Shown: positions 1 to 8,688 of the stretch, piece by piece | Position numbering within the stretch: position 1 is the stretch's first letter | How the letters are laid out: each line of letters begins with the position of its first letter | From: CAZLCK01 sp964558235 | GTDB lineage: Bacteria; Actinomycetota; Coriobacteriia; Coriobacteriales; CADBOM01 | DNA length: 24,988 nt | Direction: 5' to 3' | NCBI GenBank assembly: GCA_964558235.1 | Contig: CAZLCK010000020.1 | Coordinates: 1-24,988 of the forward strand | Notes under the pieces: generated by a model | Databases searched by the model: none | Seen by the model: the letters and a program-made list of their open reading frames with translations, nothing else | What the model was told of the DNA's origin: nothing | Made by a program: the position numbers and the translations under genes

Positions 1-55
1 AGTGCTTCTTTTTTTGATTCATCGGTGATTTTCAAAGAATAATTCTACATTTCTA

Positions 56-84
56 TTGAAATCTCTAACCCCCTTCTATACTAT
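56..84 (+). promoter_or_regulatory. Candidate nrdD promoter
   Basis: TTGAAA at 56-61 could serve as a -35 element. TACTAT at 79-84 lies 17 bases downstream as a -10 element (4 of 6 consensus bases), and TATACT at 77-82 is an alternative with a 15-base spacer. The -10 overlaps the upstream NrdR-like site, as expected for a repressed nrd promoter. This is read from consensus only. Confidence 0.4.
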
Positions 85-124
85 ATATGCGTACTCAAAA
101 GAAAGACGACCACAATATATTGTG
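78..124 (+). promoter_or_regulatory. Tandem NrdR boxes upstream of nrdD
   Basis: The downstream box, 111-124, is the perfect palindrome CACAATATATTGTG and fits the known NrdR consensus (acaCwAtATaTwGtgt). The upstream box, around 81-90 (CTATATATGC), matches the left half and the AT core but is degenerate on the right. The two centres lie 32 bases apart, about three helical turns, which is the usual arrangement of paired NrdR sites. NrdR is a zinc-finger/ATP-cone repressor of ribonucleotide reductase genes, so nrdD and probably nrdG are inferred to be under its control. The nrdR gene is not in this window. Confidence 0.7.
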
Positions 125-225
125 CTTATGAGCATATTTTGCGATTAATAGGTACAGTGGGTAGCAAATGTTGGGTAGCAGAAAAACGCAGTAGTTTTCA
201 ATATGCTCATCCGGAAGGAATCACA

Positions 226-2592
226 ATGCAAAACAGAGAAGTTCGTACCACAGGTGTAGCTAACGCTCTTATCGATAGCATCGTCAAAAGAGATGGACGC
301 ACCGCTCCATTCGATGAGACTAAGATTGTCGACGCTATCGATAAAGCTTTTATCGCTTCTGGAAATCTTGATGGGCGTGATACTGCTCAGCAGCTTGCAG
401 ATCAGGTTGTTACCAAGATCACAAATGGAGCTATTGAGGGCACTCCAACAGTTGAGGGTGTTCAAGACCTTGTCGAAGAGGTTTTGATAGAGAATGGATT
501 TGTCCAAACTGCAAAACGCTATATCCGTTATCGTGATGAGCGCAGCAGGATTCGTGAGTCCAATACGAGTCTTATGAAGACTTTGGACGAGATCACCTCT
601 TTTGATGCATCAGATTCCAATATTAAAAGAGAGAATGCAAATATTGATGCTGATACTGCCATGGGCACGATGCTTAAGTATGGATCTGAATCTGCTAAGA
701 AATACTATGAGATGAAGGTCTTAGCACCTGAATTTTCAAAAGCTCATCGCGATGGAGATATTCATATTCACGATCTTGACTTCTACACCTTAACTACCAC
801 ATGCACCCAGATTGAGATATCCAAACTTTTTCAAGGAGGATTTTCAACAGGGCATGGTGTTTTGCGTGAGCCAAACGATATCAGCAGCTACTCTGCGCTA
901 GCTTGCATTGCTATTCAATCAAATCAAAATGATCAACATGGTGGTCAGTCGATCTGTGATTTTGACTACGGAATGTCGGTTGGTGTTAGAAAGACCTATA
1001 AGAAGATGTATCGTAAGGCTTTGGCTTGCGCTTTAGAACTTCTTGCTGGTCTAAAGGATAGTCAAGAAACAATAAAGGGACTTATTGAGGAGATCTGTGA
1101 GTCTACAGGAATCATGCCCTCTCTTGAGATGAATCAAGATTATGTTGTCTCTGAGCGAAAAGCGCTTTGTGAGAAGTTTGGATTTGACGCTGAAACAGTT
1201 CTCAAGGCACAAGAGTATGCTGAGCATCAGGCCTATCTCGATACCGATCGTGCTACCTATCAAGCTATGGAGGCTTTTATCCATAATCTGAACACTATGC
1301 ATTCTCGTGCTGGCGCGCAGACTCCATTCTCTTCAATCAATTATGGAATGGATACCTCTCCAGAAGGCCGTATGGTCATTCGTAACGTTTTGTTAGCAAC
1401 TGAGGCTGGCCTAGGCAATGGTGAGACACCAATCTTTCCAATTCAAATCTTTAGAGTTAAAGAGGGAATCAACTATGAGCCAGGCGAGCCAAATTATGAC
1501 CTATTTAAGTTAGCATGTGAGTGTTCCGCTAAAAGGCTTTTCCCGAACTTTTCATTTCAGGATGCTCCATTTAATATCGAGTACTACGATGGAACACCTC
1601 AGACTGAGATTGCCTATATGGGATGTCGCACAAGGGTTATAAGTAATGTCTATGACAGAGCAAGACAGGTTACTCCAGGTCGTGGGAATCTATCGTTTAC
1701 ATCGATCAATCTTCCAAGGCTTGGCATTAGATCGAAAGGTGACATCGAACTATTCTTTGAGCTTTTAGAGAACAAACTAGATCTTTGTTGCCGTCAGCTT
1801 CTAGAGCGTTTTGAGATTCAATGCCATAAGAAGGTTTACAATGCACCATTTTTGATGGGACAGGGTGTCTGGATCGATTCCGACAAACTCAGTTGGGGAG
1901 ATGAACAGTCTGAGGTCTTAAAGCATGGAACTCTTTCTGTTGGCTTCATCGGTCTTGCCGAAACCTTAGTTGCTCTAATTGGTGAACATCATGGTCAAAG
2001 TGAGCGTGCTCAAAATCTTGGTCTTGAAATTGTTGGATTTATGAGGAATTACATGGATAAGATGGCCAAGAAGGCACACCTCAACTTCTCGCTTCTAGCA
2101 ACTCCTGCCGAGGGACTTTCTGAGAGATTTGTTCGTATCGATAGAGAGCGTTATGGATCTATTCCAGGAATTACCGATCGTGATTACTATACAAATAGCT
2201 TCCATGTGCCTGTTTACCATAACATTTCAGCGTTCGACAAGATTGCTATTGAAGCTCCATATCATGCTCTGACAAACGCCGGCCACATCAGCTACATTGA
2301 ACTTGATGGCGATCCAATGGACAACCTTGAGGCCTTTGAGGCGGTCATTCGCCATATGCATGATTGCGGAATTGGATATGGTTCGATCAACCATCCAGTT
2401 GATCGTGATCCAGTATGTGGGTACAACGGAATTATTGGAGATGTTTGTCCAAAATGCGGACGTACCGAAGATGAGGGCTCAGTAGGATTTGAGAGAATAC
2501 GCCGTATCACCGGTTATTTAGTAGGAACTCTCGATAGATTTAATGATGGCAAGCGTGCTGAGGAGCACGATAGAGTAAAGCATGGGATCTAA
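226..2592 (+). CDS. nrdD: Anaerobic ribonucleoside-triphosphate reductase (class III)
   Basis: Reduces ribonucleoside triphosphates to deoxyribonucleotides under anoxia with a glycyl radical; cytosolic. The ATG at 226 gives 788 residues and has GGAAGGAA five bases upstream. The frame stays open to a TTG at 139, but that extension would cover the NrdR-site region and has no ribosome binding site. An N-terminal ATP-cone (about residues 15-105) is the allosteric domain. Visible catalytic features are Cys193 in TTTCTQ, Cys467 in MGCRTR (the M-x-C pattern of the family) and the glycyl radical site Gly763 in RRITGY. Four Cys near the C-terminus (HDCG, VCGY and CPKC) suit the structural zinc site. 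Its activase nrdG follows 136 bases downstream. Family assignment is secure; the roles of individual Cys residues are transferred from the T4 enzyme. Confidence 0.97.
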   Translation: MQNREVRTTGVANALIDSIVKRDGRTAPFDETKIVDAIDKAFIASGNLDGRDTAQQLADQVVTKITNGAIEGTPTVEGVQDLVEEVLIENGFVQTAKRYIRYRDERSRIRESNTSLMKTLDEITSFDASDSNIKRENANIDADTAMGTMLKYGSESAKKYYEMKVLAPEFSKAHRDGDIHIHDLDFYTLTTTCTQIEISKLFQGGFSTGHGVLREPNDISSYSALACIAIQSNQNDQHGGQSICDFDYGMSVGVRKTYKKMYRKALACALELLAGLKDSQETIKGLIEEICESTGIMPSLEMNQDYVVSERKALCEKFGFDAETVLKAQEYAEHQAYLDTDRATYQAMEAFIHNLNTMHSRAGAQTPFSSINYGMDTSPEGRMVIRNVLLATEAGLGNGETPIFPIQIFRVKEGINYEPGEPNYDLFKLACECSAKRLFPNFSFQDAPFNIEYYDGTPQTEIAYMGCRTRVISNVYDRARQVTPGRGNLSFTSINLPRLGIRSKGDIELFFELLENKLDLCCRQLLERFEIQCHKKVYNAPFLMGQGVWIDSDKLSWGDEQSEVLKHGTLSVGFIGLAETLVALIGEHHGQSERAQNLGLEIVGFMRNYMDKMAKKAHLNFSLLATPAEGLSERFVRIDRERYGSIPGITDRDYYTNSFHVPVYHNISAFDKIAIEAPYHALTNAGHISYIELDGDPMDNLEAFEAVIRHMHDCGIGYGSINHPVDRDPVCGYNGIIGDVCPKCGRTEDEGSVGFERIRRITGYLVGTLDRFNDGKRAEEHDRVKHGI

Positions 2593-2728
2593 GACTTTGA
2601 CAATTGATCTAGCTTTTTTAAGTGGAGGCATTTCCGATAAGGTTATGTCTCCATGTTTTTATGGCATAAAAAGGCTAGGGCGCCTACATTATGATTATGG
2701 ATCGGTTATTTGAGGAGATTAGAGAGTA

Positions 2729-3229
2729 ATGAAAATTAAGGTAGCAGGAACGGTCAATGATTCGATTGTTGATGGGCCAGGAATTCGCTACACAATTTTT
2801 ACTCAGGGATGTTCTCATAAATGCCCAGGATGTCATAATCCACAGACTCATGATCCAGAAGGTGGACAACTTAGGGATATTGAGGATATTTTTGGTGAGG
2901 TGAAGGCAAATCCGCTTCTTAGAGGCATCACGCTATCTGGTGGAGAGCCTTTTGAGCAGCCAGTCCCATGCATTGAACTCGTTAAAAGATGTAAGACAAT
3001 AGGCCTAGATATATGGGCTTATACAGGATATCTTTTTGAGGAGATCTATGAGGGTAAGTTGGGGCAAGCTGCTTGCGATCTATTATGTTTGTGTGACGTG
3101 ATAGTTGATGGCTCCTATATGCAGGATCTGAAAACTTTAGGTTTGAGATTCAGAGGCTCTTCTAATCAAAGAATAATTGATGTTGAAAAAACATTAGAGA
3201 ATAAAAGTATTGTAGAGATTGAACTTTAA
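2729..3229 (+). CDS. nrdG: Anaerobic ribonucleotide reductase activating protein (radical SAM)
   Basis: Radical SAM activase that installs the glycyl radical on NrdD using a [4Fe-4S] cluster and S-adenosylmethionine; 166 residues, normal for the family. The cluster motif CxxxCxxC is Cys28, Cys32 and Cys35 (GCSHKCPGCHN), and the SAM-contacting GGEP motif follows in LSGGEPFEQP near residue 71. The ATG at 2729 is preceded by GAGGAG 11 bases upstream and a closer AGAGAG. It lies downstream of nrdD on the same strand with no clear terminator between them, so the two are probably co-transcribed from the NrdR-controlled promoter. Confidence 0.95.
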   Translation: MKIKVAGTVNDSIVDGPGIRYTIFTQGCSHKCPGCHNPQTHDPEGGQLRDIEDIFGEVKANPLLRGITLSGGEPFEQPVPCIELVKRCKTIGLDIWAYTGYLFEEIYEGKLGQAACDLLCLCDVIVDGSYMQDLKTLGLRFRGSSNQRIIDVEKTLENKSIVEIEL

Positions 3230-3365
3230 TATTATTCTGCAATGTGATAAATATGCGCTTGCTGCCTGTGCTTGTGTAGGTTATTGCGTTACGCTAATGG
3301 ATATTCGCTTTTTGTAACATTTGATTTGCATGCTCCTAAAAGAGCTGTTGGGGAGAGAAATATAG

Positions 3366-4025
3366 ATGGAAAACTTTGAGATTTCTTCGCTAGAAAAAAA
3401 TCTCAGTGATCTTTCTGTAGCCGTACAAGCAGGGGGAGAGTCAAAAAGAATGGGTACGTCGAAAGCTACCGTTCTTTTTTTAGGCGAACCTTTGATTATG
3501 AGATCGGTAAGACGTCTTTTTCCCATTTGCAATGAGATGATTATTACCACAAATGAGCCTGAAAAGCTTGGATTTTTGCAGTCGTATATAGATAGCGGCC
3601 GCTTAAAGCTTGTAGTAGATAAGACAAGTAAGCGAGGCGCATTGATTGGAATGCGTACAGCTTTATTTGACTCACAAGGACCTTATGTTGCTCTGGTTGC
3701 TTGCGATATGGTCTTTCCTTCCCCAGATCTAATTCGCTACTTGTTAGCTAAGCTTAAGCGTGAAGATGGAGATGTCGCTATTCCAAAGACGAGATTTGGA
3801 TATGAACCATTTCATGCGGTGTATCGCAAGGATACGTGTCTAAGAGCTGTAGATGCTGCTCTGTCAAAAGGGTGCGAGAAAGCTACATCGTGGTTTGATA
3901 GCGTAAAAGTCATCGAGGTCGAACACGATGAAATTGTTAATGCTAACCCTTCCGGTGGTGCATTCGTTAACGTTAATACCCCAAAAGAGCTCCATGATTT
4001 AGAACAACGTCTGCGTTTGGAGTAG
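3366..4025 (+). CDS. mobA: Molybdenum cofactor guanylyltransferase family protein
   Basis: Nucleotidyltransferase that in the MobA family adds GMP to molybdopterin, giving the dinucleotide cofactor of DMSO-reductase-type enzymes; cytosolic, 219 residues. The N-terminal nucleotide-binding loop is AGGESKRMGTSKA (about residues 22-34). The metal-binding Asp lies in VACDMVFP, the substrate motif is YEPFHAVY, and the C-terminal signature is NVNTPKEL. The ATG at 3366 has GGGGAGAG nearby. It sits alone between nrdG and the tad operon, with no other cofactor-biosynthesis gene and no molybdo- or tungsto-enzyme in the window, so its substrate enzyme cannot be named. A related nucleotidyltransferase role (for example MocA-like) cannot be excluded. 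Confidence 0.85.
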   Translation: MENFEISSLEKNLSDLSVAVQAGGESKRMGTSKATVLFLGEPLIMRSVRRLFPICNEMIITTNEPEKLGFLQSYIDSGRLKLVVDKTSKRGALIGMRTALFDSQGPYVALVACDMVFPSPDLIRYLLAKLKREDGDVAIPKTRFGYEPFHAVYRKDTCLRAVDAALSKGCEKATSWFDSVKVIEVEHDEIVNANPSGGAFVNVNTPKELHDLEQRLRLE

Positions 4026-4143
4026 GCGTTTATAATTACGTTTTTCCAAAGCTTGCAAAATTTAAAATCGCAGAATTTAAGACAGCCTTTTGCTTAGAAC
4101 TGTTTAGGTTTTTATTTAGTCATTTATTAGTTGTTTCTTAAGA

Positions 4144-4185
4144 AGCTTCCCTCAATATGCATTTATGCAAATTACGAGGGAGGCT
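4144..4185 (+). promoter_or_regulatory. Leader hairpin masking the cpaB ribosome binding site
   Basis: AGCTTCCCTC at 4144-4153 can pair with GAGGGAGGCT at 4176-4185 to form ten base pairs, one of them a G-U wobble. The 3' arm contains the whole Shine-Dalgarno sequence of cpaB. The 22-base loop contains TGCA-TTTA-TGCA, which can form a small inner stem. Such a structure would hold back translation of the first gene of the tad operon until opened. No known riboswitch aptamer was recognised in 4026-4143. Confidence 0.5.
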
Positions 4186-4192
4186 GCTTACA

Positions 4193-4906
4193 GTGTCTAT
4201 TCTTTCTAACAAAAGATTACTAGTTGGCATCGTGTGTGGCGTATTAGCTGCGATTTTCATGCTTATCTATATCTCAGATGTAAGAGCGCAGGCTATGTCG
4301 ACTAGAGAAGACGCAATCATTAAATATGGCGGAGAGACCGTAGCAGTCTGCGTCGCTGTACGAGATCTTGTAGCAGGCGAGGTTGTCACTTCGTCAGATA
4401 TCGAATTACAAACTTGGCTTGTAGATTTGCTTCCAGAAGAGGCTGTCACAGATCCAAATGACATCATCGGATCAACTGTTAATACTCAAATTCTTGCTAA
4501 CGAACCAATTTCTTTATTAAAACTTGGCAGATCAGAAGTTGCTTTAACAGTTCCAGAGGGCTTGAGCGCAATAAGTATTGAATCTGAAGATGTATTGGCT
4601 GTAGGTGGTGCCATAGAGTCTGGTAGCACTGTGGATGTCTATTCGGTTACAGATTCTGGGGTTGTTTTGTTGGGAGAAGATATTTTGGTTTTAGAGACGT
4701 CCAATTCCACCAATGCATCTGGATCAAATTCAAGCTCTACATTTGGGGACGGAAGAAGCAGAGGCTCTATTTCATGGATTACTTTAGCCGTAACTCCTGA
4801 ATCGATTGAGCAATTGATTTCAGCCTCAAAAACAGGAGAGCTCTATTTCTCGCTTCCAAGCTCATCACATGATTCGTTGGTTGAACAAGAGGGGGCGACG
4901 CAATAA
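4193..4906 (+). CDS. cpaB: Flp pilus assembly protein CpaB (SAF domain)
   Basis: Tad/Flp pilus assembly factor anchored in the cytoplasmic membrane. I chose GTG 4193 (237 residues) because GAGGGAGG lies nine bases upstream; ATG 4157 in the same frame would start inside the leader hairpin loop without a ribosome binding site. One transmembrane segment follows directly after the start (about residues 10-30). A SAF domain (about 50-115) follows, with the pattern AVRDLVAGEVVTSSDIEL. The C-terminal RcpC/CpaB region ends in a Ser/Asn-rich stretch. In Gram-negative bacteria CpaB works with an outer-membrane secretin; none is encoded here, which suits a monoderm cell. The stop codon overlaps the next start by one base (TAATG). 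Confidence 0.88.
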   Translation: MSILSNKRLLVGIVCGVLAAIFMLIYISDVRAQAMSTREDAIIKYGGETVAVCVAVRDLVAGEVVTSSDIELQTWLVDLLPEEAVTDPNDIIGSTVNTQILANEPISLLKLGRSEVALTVPEGLSAISIESEDVLAVGGAIESGSTVDVYSVTDSGVVLLGEDILVLETSNSTNASGSNSSSTFGDGRSRGSISWITLAVTPESIEQLISASKTGELYFSLPSSSHDSLVEQEGATQ

Positions 4907-6300
4907 TGAGCAGCAGCGTTTTGAGTTTAGAAAAACTCCCTAGTGTTAGTGATAGAAAAACTGATCAATTTAAATATGTGATATGTGGGATAAATGATGA
5001 CATTTCCCTTAGTTTTAGAGATAACAGGGCTATACACTTTTCTGTATCTGGAGAGTATTGCAGAACTGAGTTGAGATATATTTCAGAATCAGTGCCCGTA
5101 ATTGTTGGAGACAAGATTAAGGATGTGTCTCAGTTAAATCTTGTTGCTGCGATTCATAAAGATAGTCCGAATCGTAAGATTATTTTGGTGACAGAGGGGC
5201 GTAGCGGTTCATTTTTAAGTAACGCATCTTCTGCTGGTGCATCTAAAATCATAAGCTCAAACCAAGCATTTGCTGAATTAAGACAGTGCTGTGCACTTGA
5301 GACTCTAGCTAATAAGCATGTAAAAATCTCTGAAGAAAAAGAAATTCAGAGTGCAAATGATATTTTCGAAGATAAGTTGTCAACCACTAAAATATCGAAT
5401 AACTTCTCTTTGGACGATACAGCGCAAAAAAGATCGTCTCAATATTTAGATGCTTTACAAACAAATAGGGCAAAGACTGAAAAATCTCACTTAGAAAAAA
5501 CAGCTACAACGATATCTATCATATCTGGCAAAGGTGGATGCGGAAAAACAACATTAGCGATATCGACAGCGCTTGTTGTAAATAGCTCTGGTTTTAAGTG
5601 TGTCTTGATAGATTTGGATACTCAATTTGGAGACCTGCGTTTTTGTTGTTCTAACGATCCTATCTTTTCTCTTATCAATATTTCTGTAGAGAAAGATGTC
5701 ATTAACGCAGCACAAAAGGCTTTTGATTCGAAGCAAATTCCGATCATTTATTCTGAGCTAAAACCAGAGTTAATACAGAACTCATCAAGCCTTTTATTCG
5801 AAGCCTATAAAAGACTTTTGCCGGTTTGTGATCTGGTTATCTTTGATACATCAAGTGCTTGGACAGAGATTCATGCCGATGCAATGGAAGCATCTGATGG
5901 CATTTTGTTATTGATGGATCAAAGAGCTTCTTCTATTGCAGGTTGCAAACGCTCTGAAGGATTAAGAACTCGATTAGGCATTCCAGATTCAAAAGTCACA
6001 TATGCGCTGAATGGCTGTTCGCCAAAGTCCCAAATAACTAGTTTTGATTGTGCGTTTGCTCTCAATGCTAATTCAGTTCATGAGATCTCAGACGGTGGAG
6101 AACAGATACAACAAGCATTTAGCTTAGGCAGACCATCAGTTCTTATTCAAGCTAAAAATCCTCTTTTAGTTTCTAGTAGAGATCTTATAAAACATATGAT
6201 TCCCAAGTTTTCAGACAGGTTAGATGGGTCGCGTGAATATCTAGCTGCCAAAAGTGGTTTAGCAAGATTAATCGGCGAGAAGAAAAGTAGGAGACGATAA
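4906..6300 (+). CDS. tadZ: TadZ/CpaE-type pilus ATPase
   Basis: ParA/MinD-like ATPase that positions the Tad machine at the membrane; 464 residues. The N-terminal part (about 1-135) resembles an atypical receiver domain, with a KIILVTEG strand followed by GASKIIS, but I see no clear phosphoacceptor Asp. A low-complexity linker (about 140-195) follows. The ATPase domain begins with the deviant Walker A loop GKGGCGKTT at residues 208-216, followed by the switch strand LIDLDTQFGDLRF. VIFDTSS is the expected Walker B region. Translation is coupled to cpaB through the TAATG overlap. The TadZ role comes from domain content and position between cpaB and tadA. Confidence 0.87.
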   Translation: MSSSVLSLEKLPSVSDRKTDQFKYVICGINDDISLSFRDNRAIHFSVSGEYCRTELRYISESVPVIVGDKIKDVSQLNLVAAIHKDSPNRKIILVTEGRSGSFLSNASSAGASKIISSNQAFAELRQCCALETLANKHVKISEEKEIQSANDIFEDKLSTTKISNNFSLDDTAQKRSSQYLDALQTNRAKTEKSHLEKTATTISIISGKGGCGKTTLAISTALVVNSSGFKCVLIDLDTQFGDLRFCCSNDPIFSLINISVEKDVINAAQKAFDSKQIPIIYSELKPELIQNSSSLLFEAYKRLLPVCDLVIFDTSSAWTEIHADAMEASDGILLLMDQRASSIAGCKRSEGLRTRLGIPDSKVTYALNGCSPKSQITSFDCAFALNANSVHEISDGGEQIQQAFSLGRPSVLIQAKNPLLVSSRDLIKHMIPKFSDRLDGSREYLAAKSGLARLIGEKKSRRR

Positions 6301-6305
6301 AGATT

Positions 6306-7628
6306 ATGGCTTTGTTAGACAGGGTTGAACAAGTCTCAGGAAATAATTCTATTGAGAAGACAAAAACAATCGATAGAAACAAGTCTATTGAATTTGTTAG
6401 AGATCTGTTATTTGAAATGATCTCTAGTAGTCGTATTGCTCAAATGTTTCTTGATGATCCTAATCGAGCAAAGCGTGAGGTAGCCGGAGCTCTTGAGTCG
6501 ATTATCAATTCTGGCGCGATAGATTTTTTGGGTGAATATAAAGATGGGGTTGTTAAAGAGGTTTTTGAATTAGTTGTTGGACTAGGTCCGATACAAAATC
6601 TTTTGGACGACCCCGATGTTACAGAGATCATGGCAAATGGGCCTACACATCTATTCTTTGAAAAAGATGGAGTTTTGCATAAGAGTGACGCTACTTTTTC
6701 TAATGCTGAACAGATGCGTCTGATTATCGACAGGATTTTAGGTCCAGTTGGACGAAGAGTAGACGAACAAAGTCCTATGGTATCAGCGAGATTAGAAGGT
6801 GGATATAGGGTCAATGTAGTTATTAAACCACTTGCTTTAGATGGACCATATCTAACTATCCGTAAATTTAGAAAAGTTATGTATACGCTCGATGAAATGG
6901 TTCAACTTAAAACTATAGATTCAAATATTCGACAATTTTTAAGTTGGGCTATTAAAGCAAGACTAAATATTGCTGTAAGTGGTGGGACTGGATCTGGAAA
7001 GACCACATTTCTAAATGCCTTATCAAGAGATCTTCCCCATAAAGAGAGAATAGTGACGATCGAAGATGCTGCAGAACTAAGGTTCGAATGGCATCCGCAT
7101 GTTGTAAGGCTTGAGGCTAGACCCGCTAATACAGAAGGCGTTGGCGAGGTAACAATTAGAGATCTGGTTATCAATGCTTTAAGGATGAGACCTGATCGAA
7201 TTGTAGTAGGGGAGTGTAGAGGCGCTGAGGCACTCGATATGCTCCAGGCGATGAATACAGGACACAATGGTTCACTGACCACCCTACATGCAAACTCAAC
7301 ATTAGAAGTGGTTGGTCGACTTATAACTATGGTCAAGTATGGGTCGGATTTGCCAACTGATGTGATTAAAGGACAAATAGCATCGGCGCTTAACTTAATT
7401 GTGCATGTAGAAAGACAAAGCGATGGTTCAAGAAGAGTCGTTGAGATATCTCAATGCAGATCAGCTGGAGACGATGTAGAAGTATTACCCCTCGTCAAGC
7501 TCGATTTTTCTTCAAACAACTACATTTGGAGTCATATTCCTAGATGGGTTACTGATCCTACAAATAGTGATTTTGCAACGAATAGTGAGGTACAAAGATG
7601 GTGTTCTCAGCTTTCCTTGCAATATTAA
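6306..7628 (+). CDS. tadA: Tad pilus assembly/secretion ATPase TadA (CpaF family)
   Basis: Hexameric type II/IV secretion ATPase that powers Flp pilin polymerisation at the cytoplasmic face; 440 residues, standard for CpaF. Walker A is GGTGSGKTT at residues 226-234. The Asp/Glu box TIEDAAELRF lies near residue 250, the His box HNGSLTTLHANS near 320, and the N-terminal domain carries GLGPIQNLLDDPDVTEIMANG. It starts five bases after the upstream stop with GTAGGAGA as ribosome binding site. Its last 31 bases overlap the start of tadB. Confident family call. Confidence 0.96.
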   Translation: MALLDRVEQVSGNNSIEKTKTIDRNKSIEFVRDLLFEMISSSRIAQMFLDDPNRAKREVAGALESIINSGAIDFLGEYKDGVVKEVFELVVGLGPIQNLLDDPDVTEIMANGPTHLFFEKDGVLHKSDATFSNAEQMRLIIDRILGPVGRRVDEQSPMVSARLEGGYRVNVVIKPLALDGPYLTIRKFRKVMYTLDEMVQLKTIDSNIRQFLSWAIKARLNIAVSGGTGSGKTTFLNALSRDLPHKERIVTIEDAAELRFEWHPHVVRLEARPANTEGVGEVTIRDLVINALRMRPDRIVVGECRGAEALDMLQAMNTGHNGSLTTLHANSTLEVVGRLITMVKYGSDLPTDVIKGQIASALNLIVHVERQSDGSRRVVEISQCRSAGDDVEVLPLVKLDFSSNNYIWSHIPRWVTDPTNSDFATNSEVQRWCSQLSLQY

Positions 7629-8686
7629 TAGTCATTTTATCTGGAATTTGTGCTGGAATTTTGATTCCTTGCATTGCAAGTGGTTTCGCGAAGTTCATTG
7701 ATGACATTTCAATTAGAGCAAGAGTTAGAAGAGTTGGAGAAGAAAAACAAGATAGCGCTCTTGTAGAGGGCGGTAGACAATCTAGCACTTTTAGAGGCAA
7801 GGCTGATAGTTGTTCTGGAAAGTCCAAAAACTCATTAGGAGATATCTTCTCGTCAATTATTGAAGTTTTGCTTGGGGGAGGTGTGCCAGCATTATCTCTA
7901 ATAAGTAAGAAACTTCTTAAAAACTCTCATGTCAAGCGTTATGTCAGATTACTCAATGAAGCTCTAACGTTCAAAGAAATACTTTCAAAGGAAGAACCTC
8001 TTTTACAGACTTTGATTTTGATGGCTGGCATTAGCTTAGTTTTGTTCTCGATTTTGTTTGGATCGATACTGTTTGGGCTAATATGTGTGTTTTTGTTGTT
8101 TGTCTTATTGCGCCTAAAAGCTAGATCATATCTAAATGCTCAACATGAACTGATAGAGTCGCTTATTCCTGACGCACTGCGTGCTTTAGGAGTGTGTTAT
8201 GAATCGGGTCTTACATTGATGCAATCATTTGAGCAGGTTGCTAAAGATATGCCACAACCCTTGGGAGCTGCATTTTCTAAGGTCTCATCAGATATGAGGT
8301 CTGGAGTATCTGCCAAACAAGCTTTGAGTTCGTTAGGCGAATCTGGAGTAAGCAGATACCTACCTTTTTTAAGTGTGACGCTTGAAATCCAACAGAAAAC
8401 AGGAGGAAAGCTTCAACCACTTTTGGAAAAGATGGCACTTAGTGTTCAGGAAAACTTCGAACTCAAGAGATCACTTGATATTAAAACTTCACAATCACGG
8501 CTTTCAGCACGCATTGTTTCGGTAATGCCAATCTGTGTCTTTTTGCTTCTTGGATTAATAAGTCCTTCACACATTGTTGGATTTGTGTCATCGCCCGCTG
8601 GATTGATGTTATTTATTTCAGCGATTGTTCTTGAGCTCTTAGGTATTTGGATGATCAGACGAATTTTAAGCATAGAGGTGGAATAA
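7598..8686 (+). CDS. tadB: Tad platform protein TadB (T2SSF domain)
   Basis: Integral membrane platform of the Tad machine; 362 residues. One transmembrane segment lies at the N-terminus (about 4-28). A central hydrophobic pair (about 138-175) is rich in Leu, Ile and Phe. A cytoplasmic T2SSF domain follows, with the typical opening LIPDALRALGVCYESGLTLMQSFEQVA. Two C-terminal helices span about 300-352. The ATG at 7598 lies inside the end of tadA and is preceded by GAGG, implying translational coupling. The polar insert at about 45-85 (KQDSALVEGGRQ and following) is linker-like and longer than I would expect. Confidence 0.92.
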   Translation: MVFSAFLAILIVILSGICAGILIPCIASGFAKFIDDISIRARVRRVGEEKQDSALVEGGRQSSTFRGKADSCSGKSKNSLGDIFSSIIEVLLGGGVPALSLISKKLLKNSHVKRYVRLLNEALTFKEILSKEEPLLQTLILMAGISLVLFSILFGSILFGLICVFLLFVLLRLKARSYLNAQHELIESLIPDALRALGVCYESGLTLMQSFEQVAKDMPQPLGAAFSKVSSDMRSGVSAKQALSSLGESGVSRYLPFLSVTLEIQQKTGGKLQPLLEKMALSVQENFELKRSLDIKTSQSRLSARIVSVMPICVFLLLGLISPSHIVGFVSSPAGLMLFISAIVLELLGIWMIRRILSIEVE

Positions 8687-8688
8687 AG

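Noticed and set aside
139..225. N-terminal extension of nrdD from TTG 139
   Set aside because: No ribosome binding site, and it begins just after the NrdR palindrome. ATG 226 has GGAAGGAA at proper distance, and the family similarity starts after it.
145..507. Long reading frames antisense to nrdD and, similarly, antisense to tadA (6440-7336), folate genes and others
   Set aside because: They lie fully within confident genes on the other strand, lack ribosome binding sites and give low-complexity proteins with no recognisable motif.
2691..2729. 12-codon frame (MIMDRLFEEIRE) whose stop overlaps the nrdG start as TAATG
   Set aside because: Too short to support as a gene; it contains the nrdG ribosome binding site. 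It might couple translation, but nothing beyond the overlap shows it.
4090..4118. TTGCTT and TATTTA as a tad promoter
   Set aside because: Spacing is 17 bases, but the -10 element matches only half of the consensus, so support is too weak.
4026..4143. Possible c-di-GMP or other riboswitch aptamer before the tad operon
   Set aside because: None of the conserved aptamer sequences I know could be found; only the SD-masking hairpin downstream is supported.
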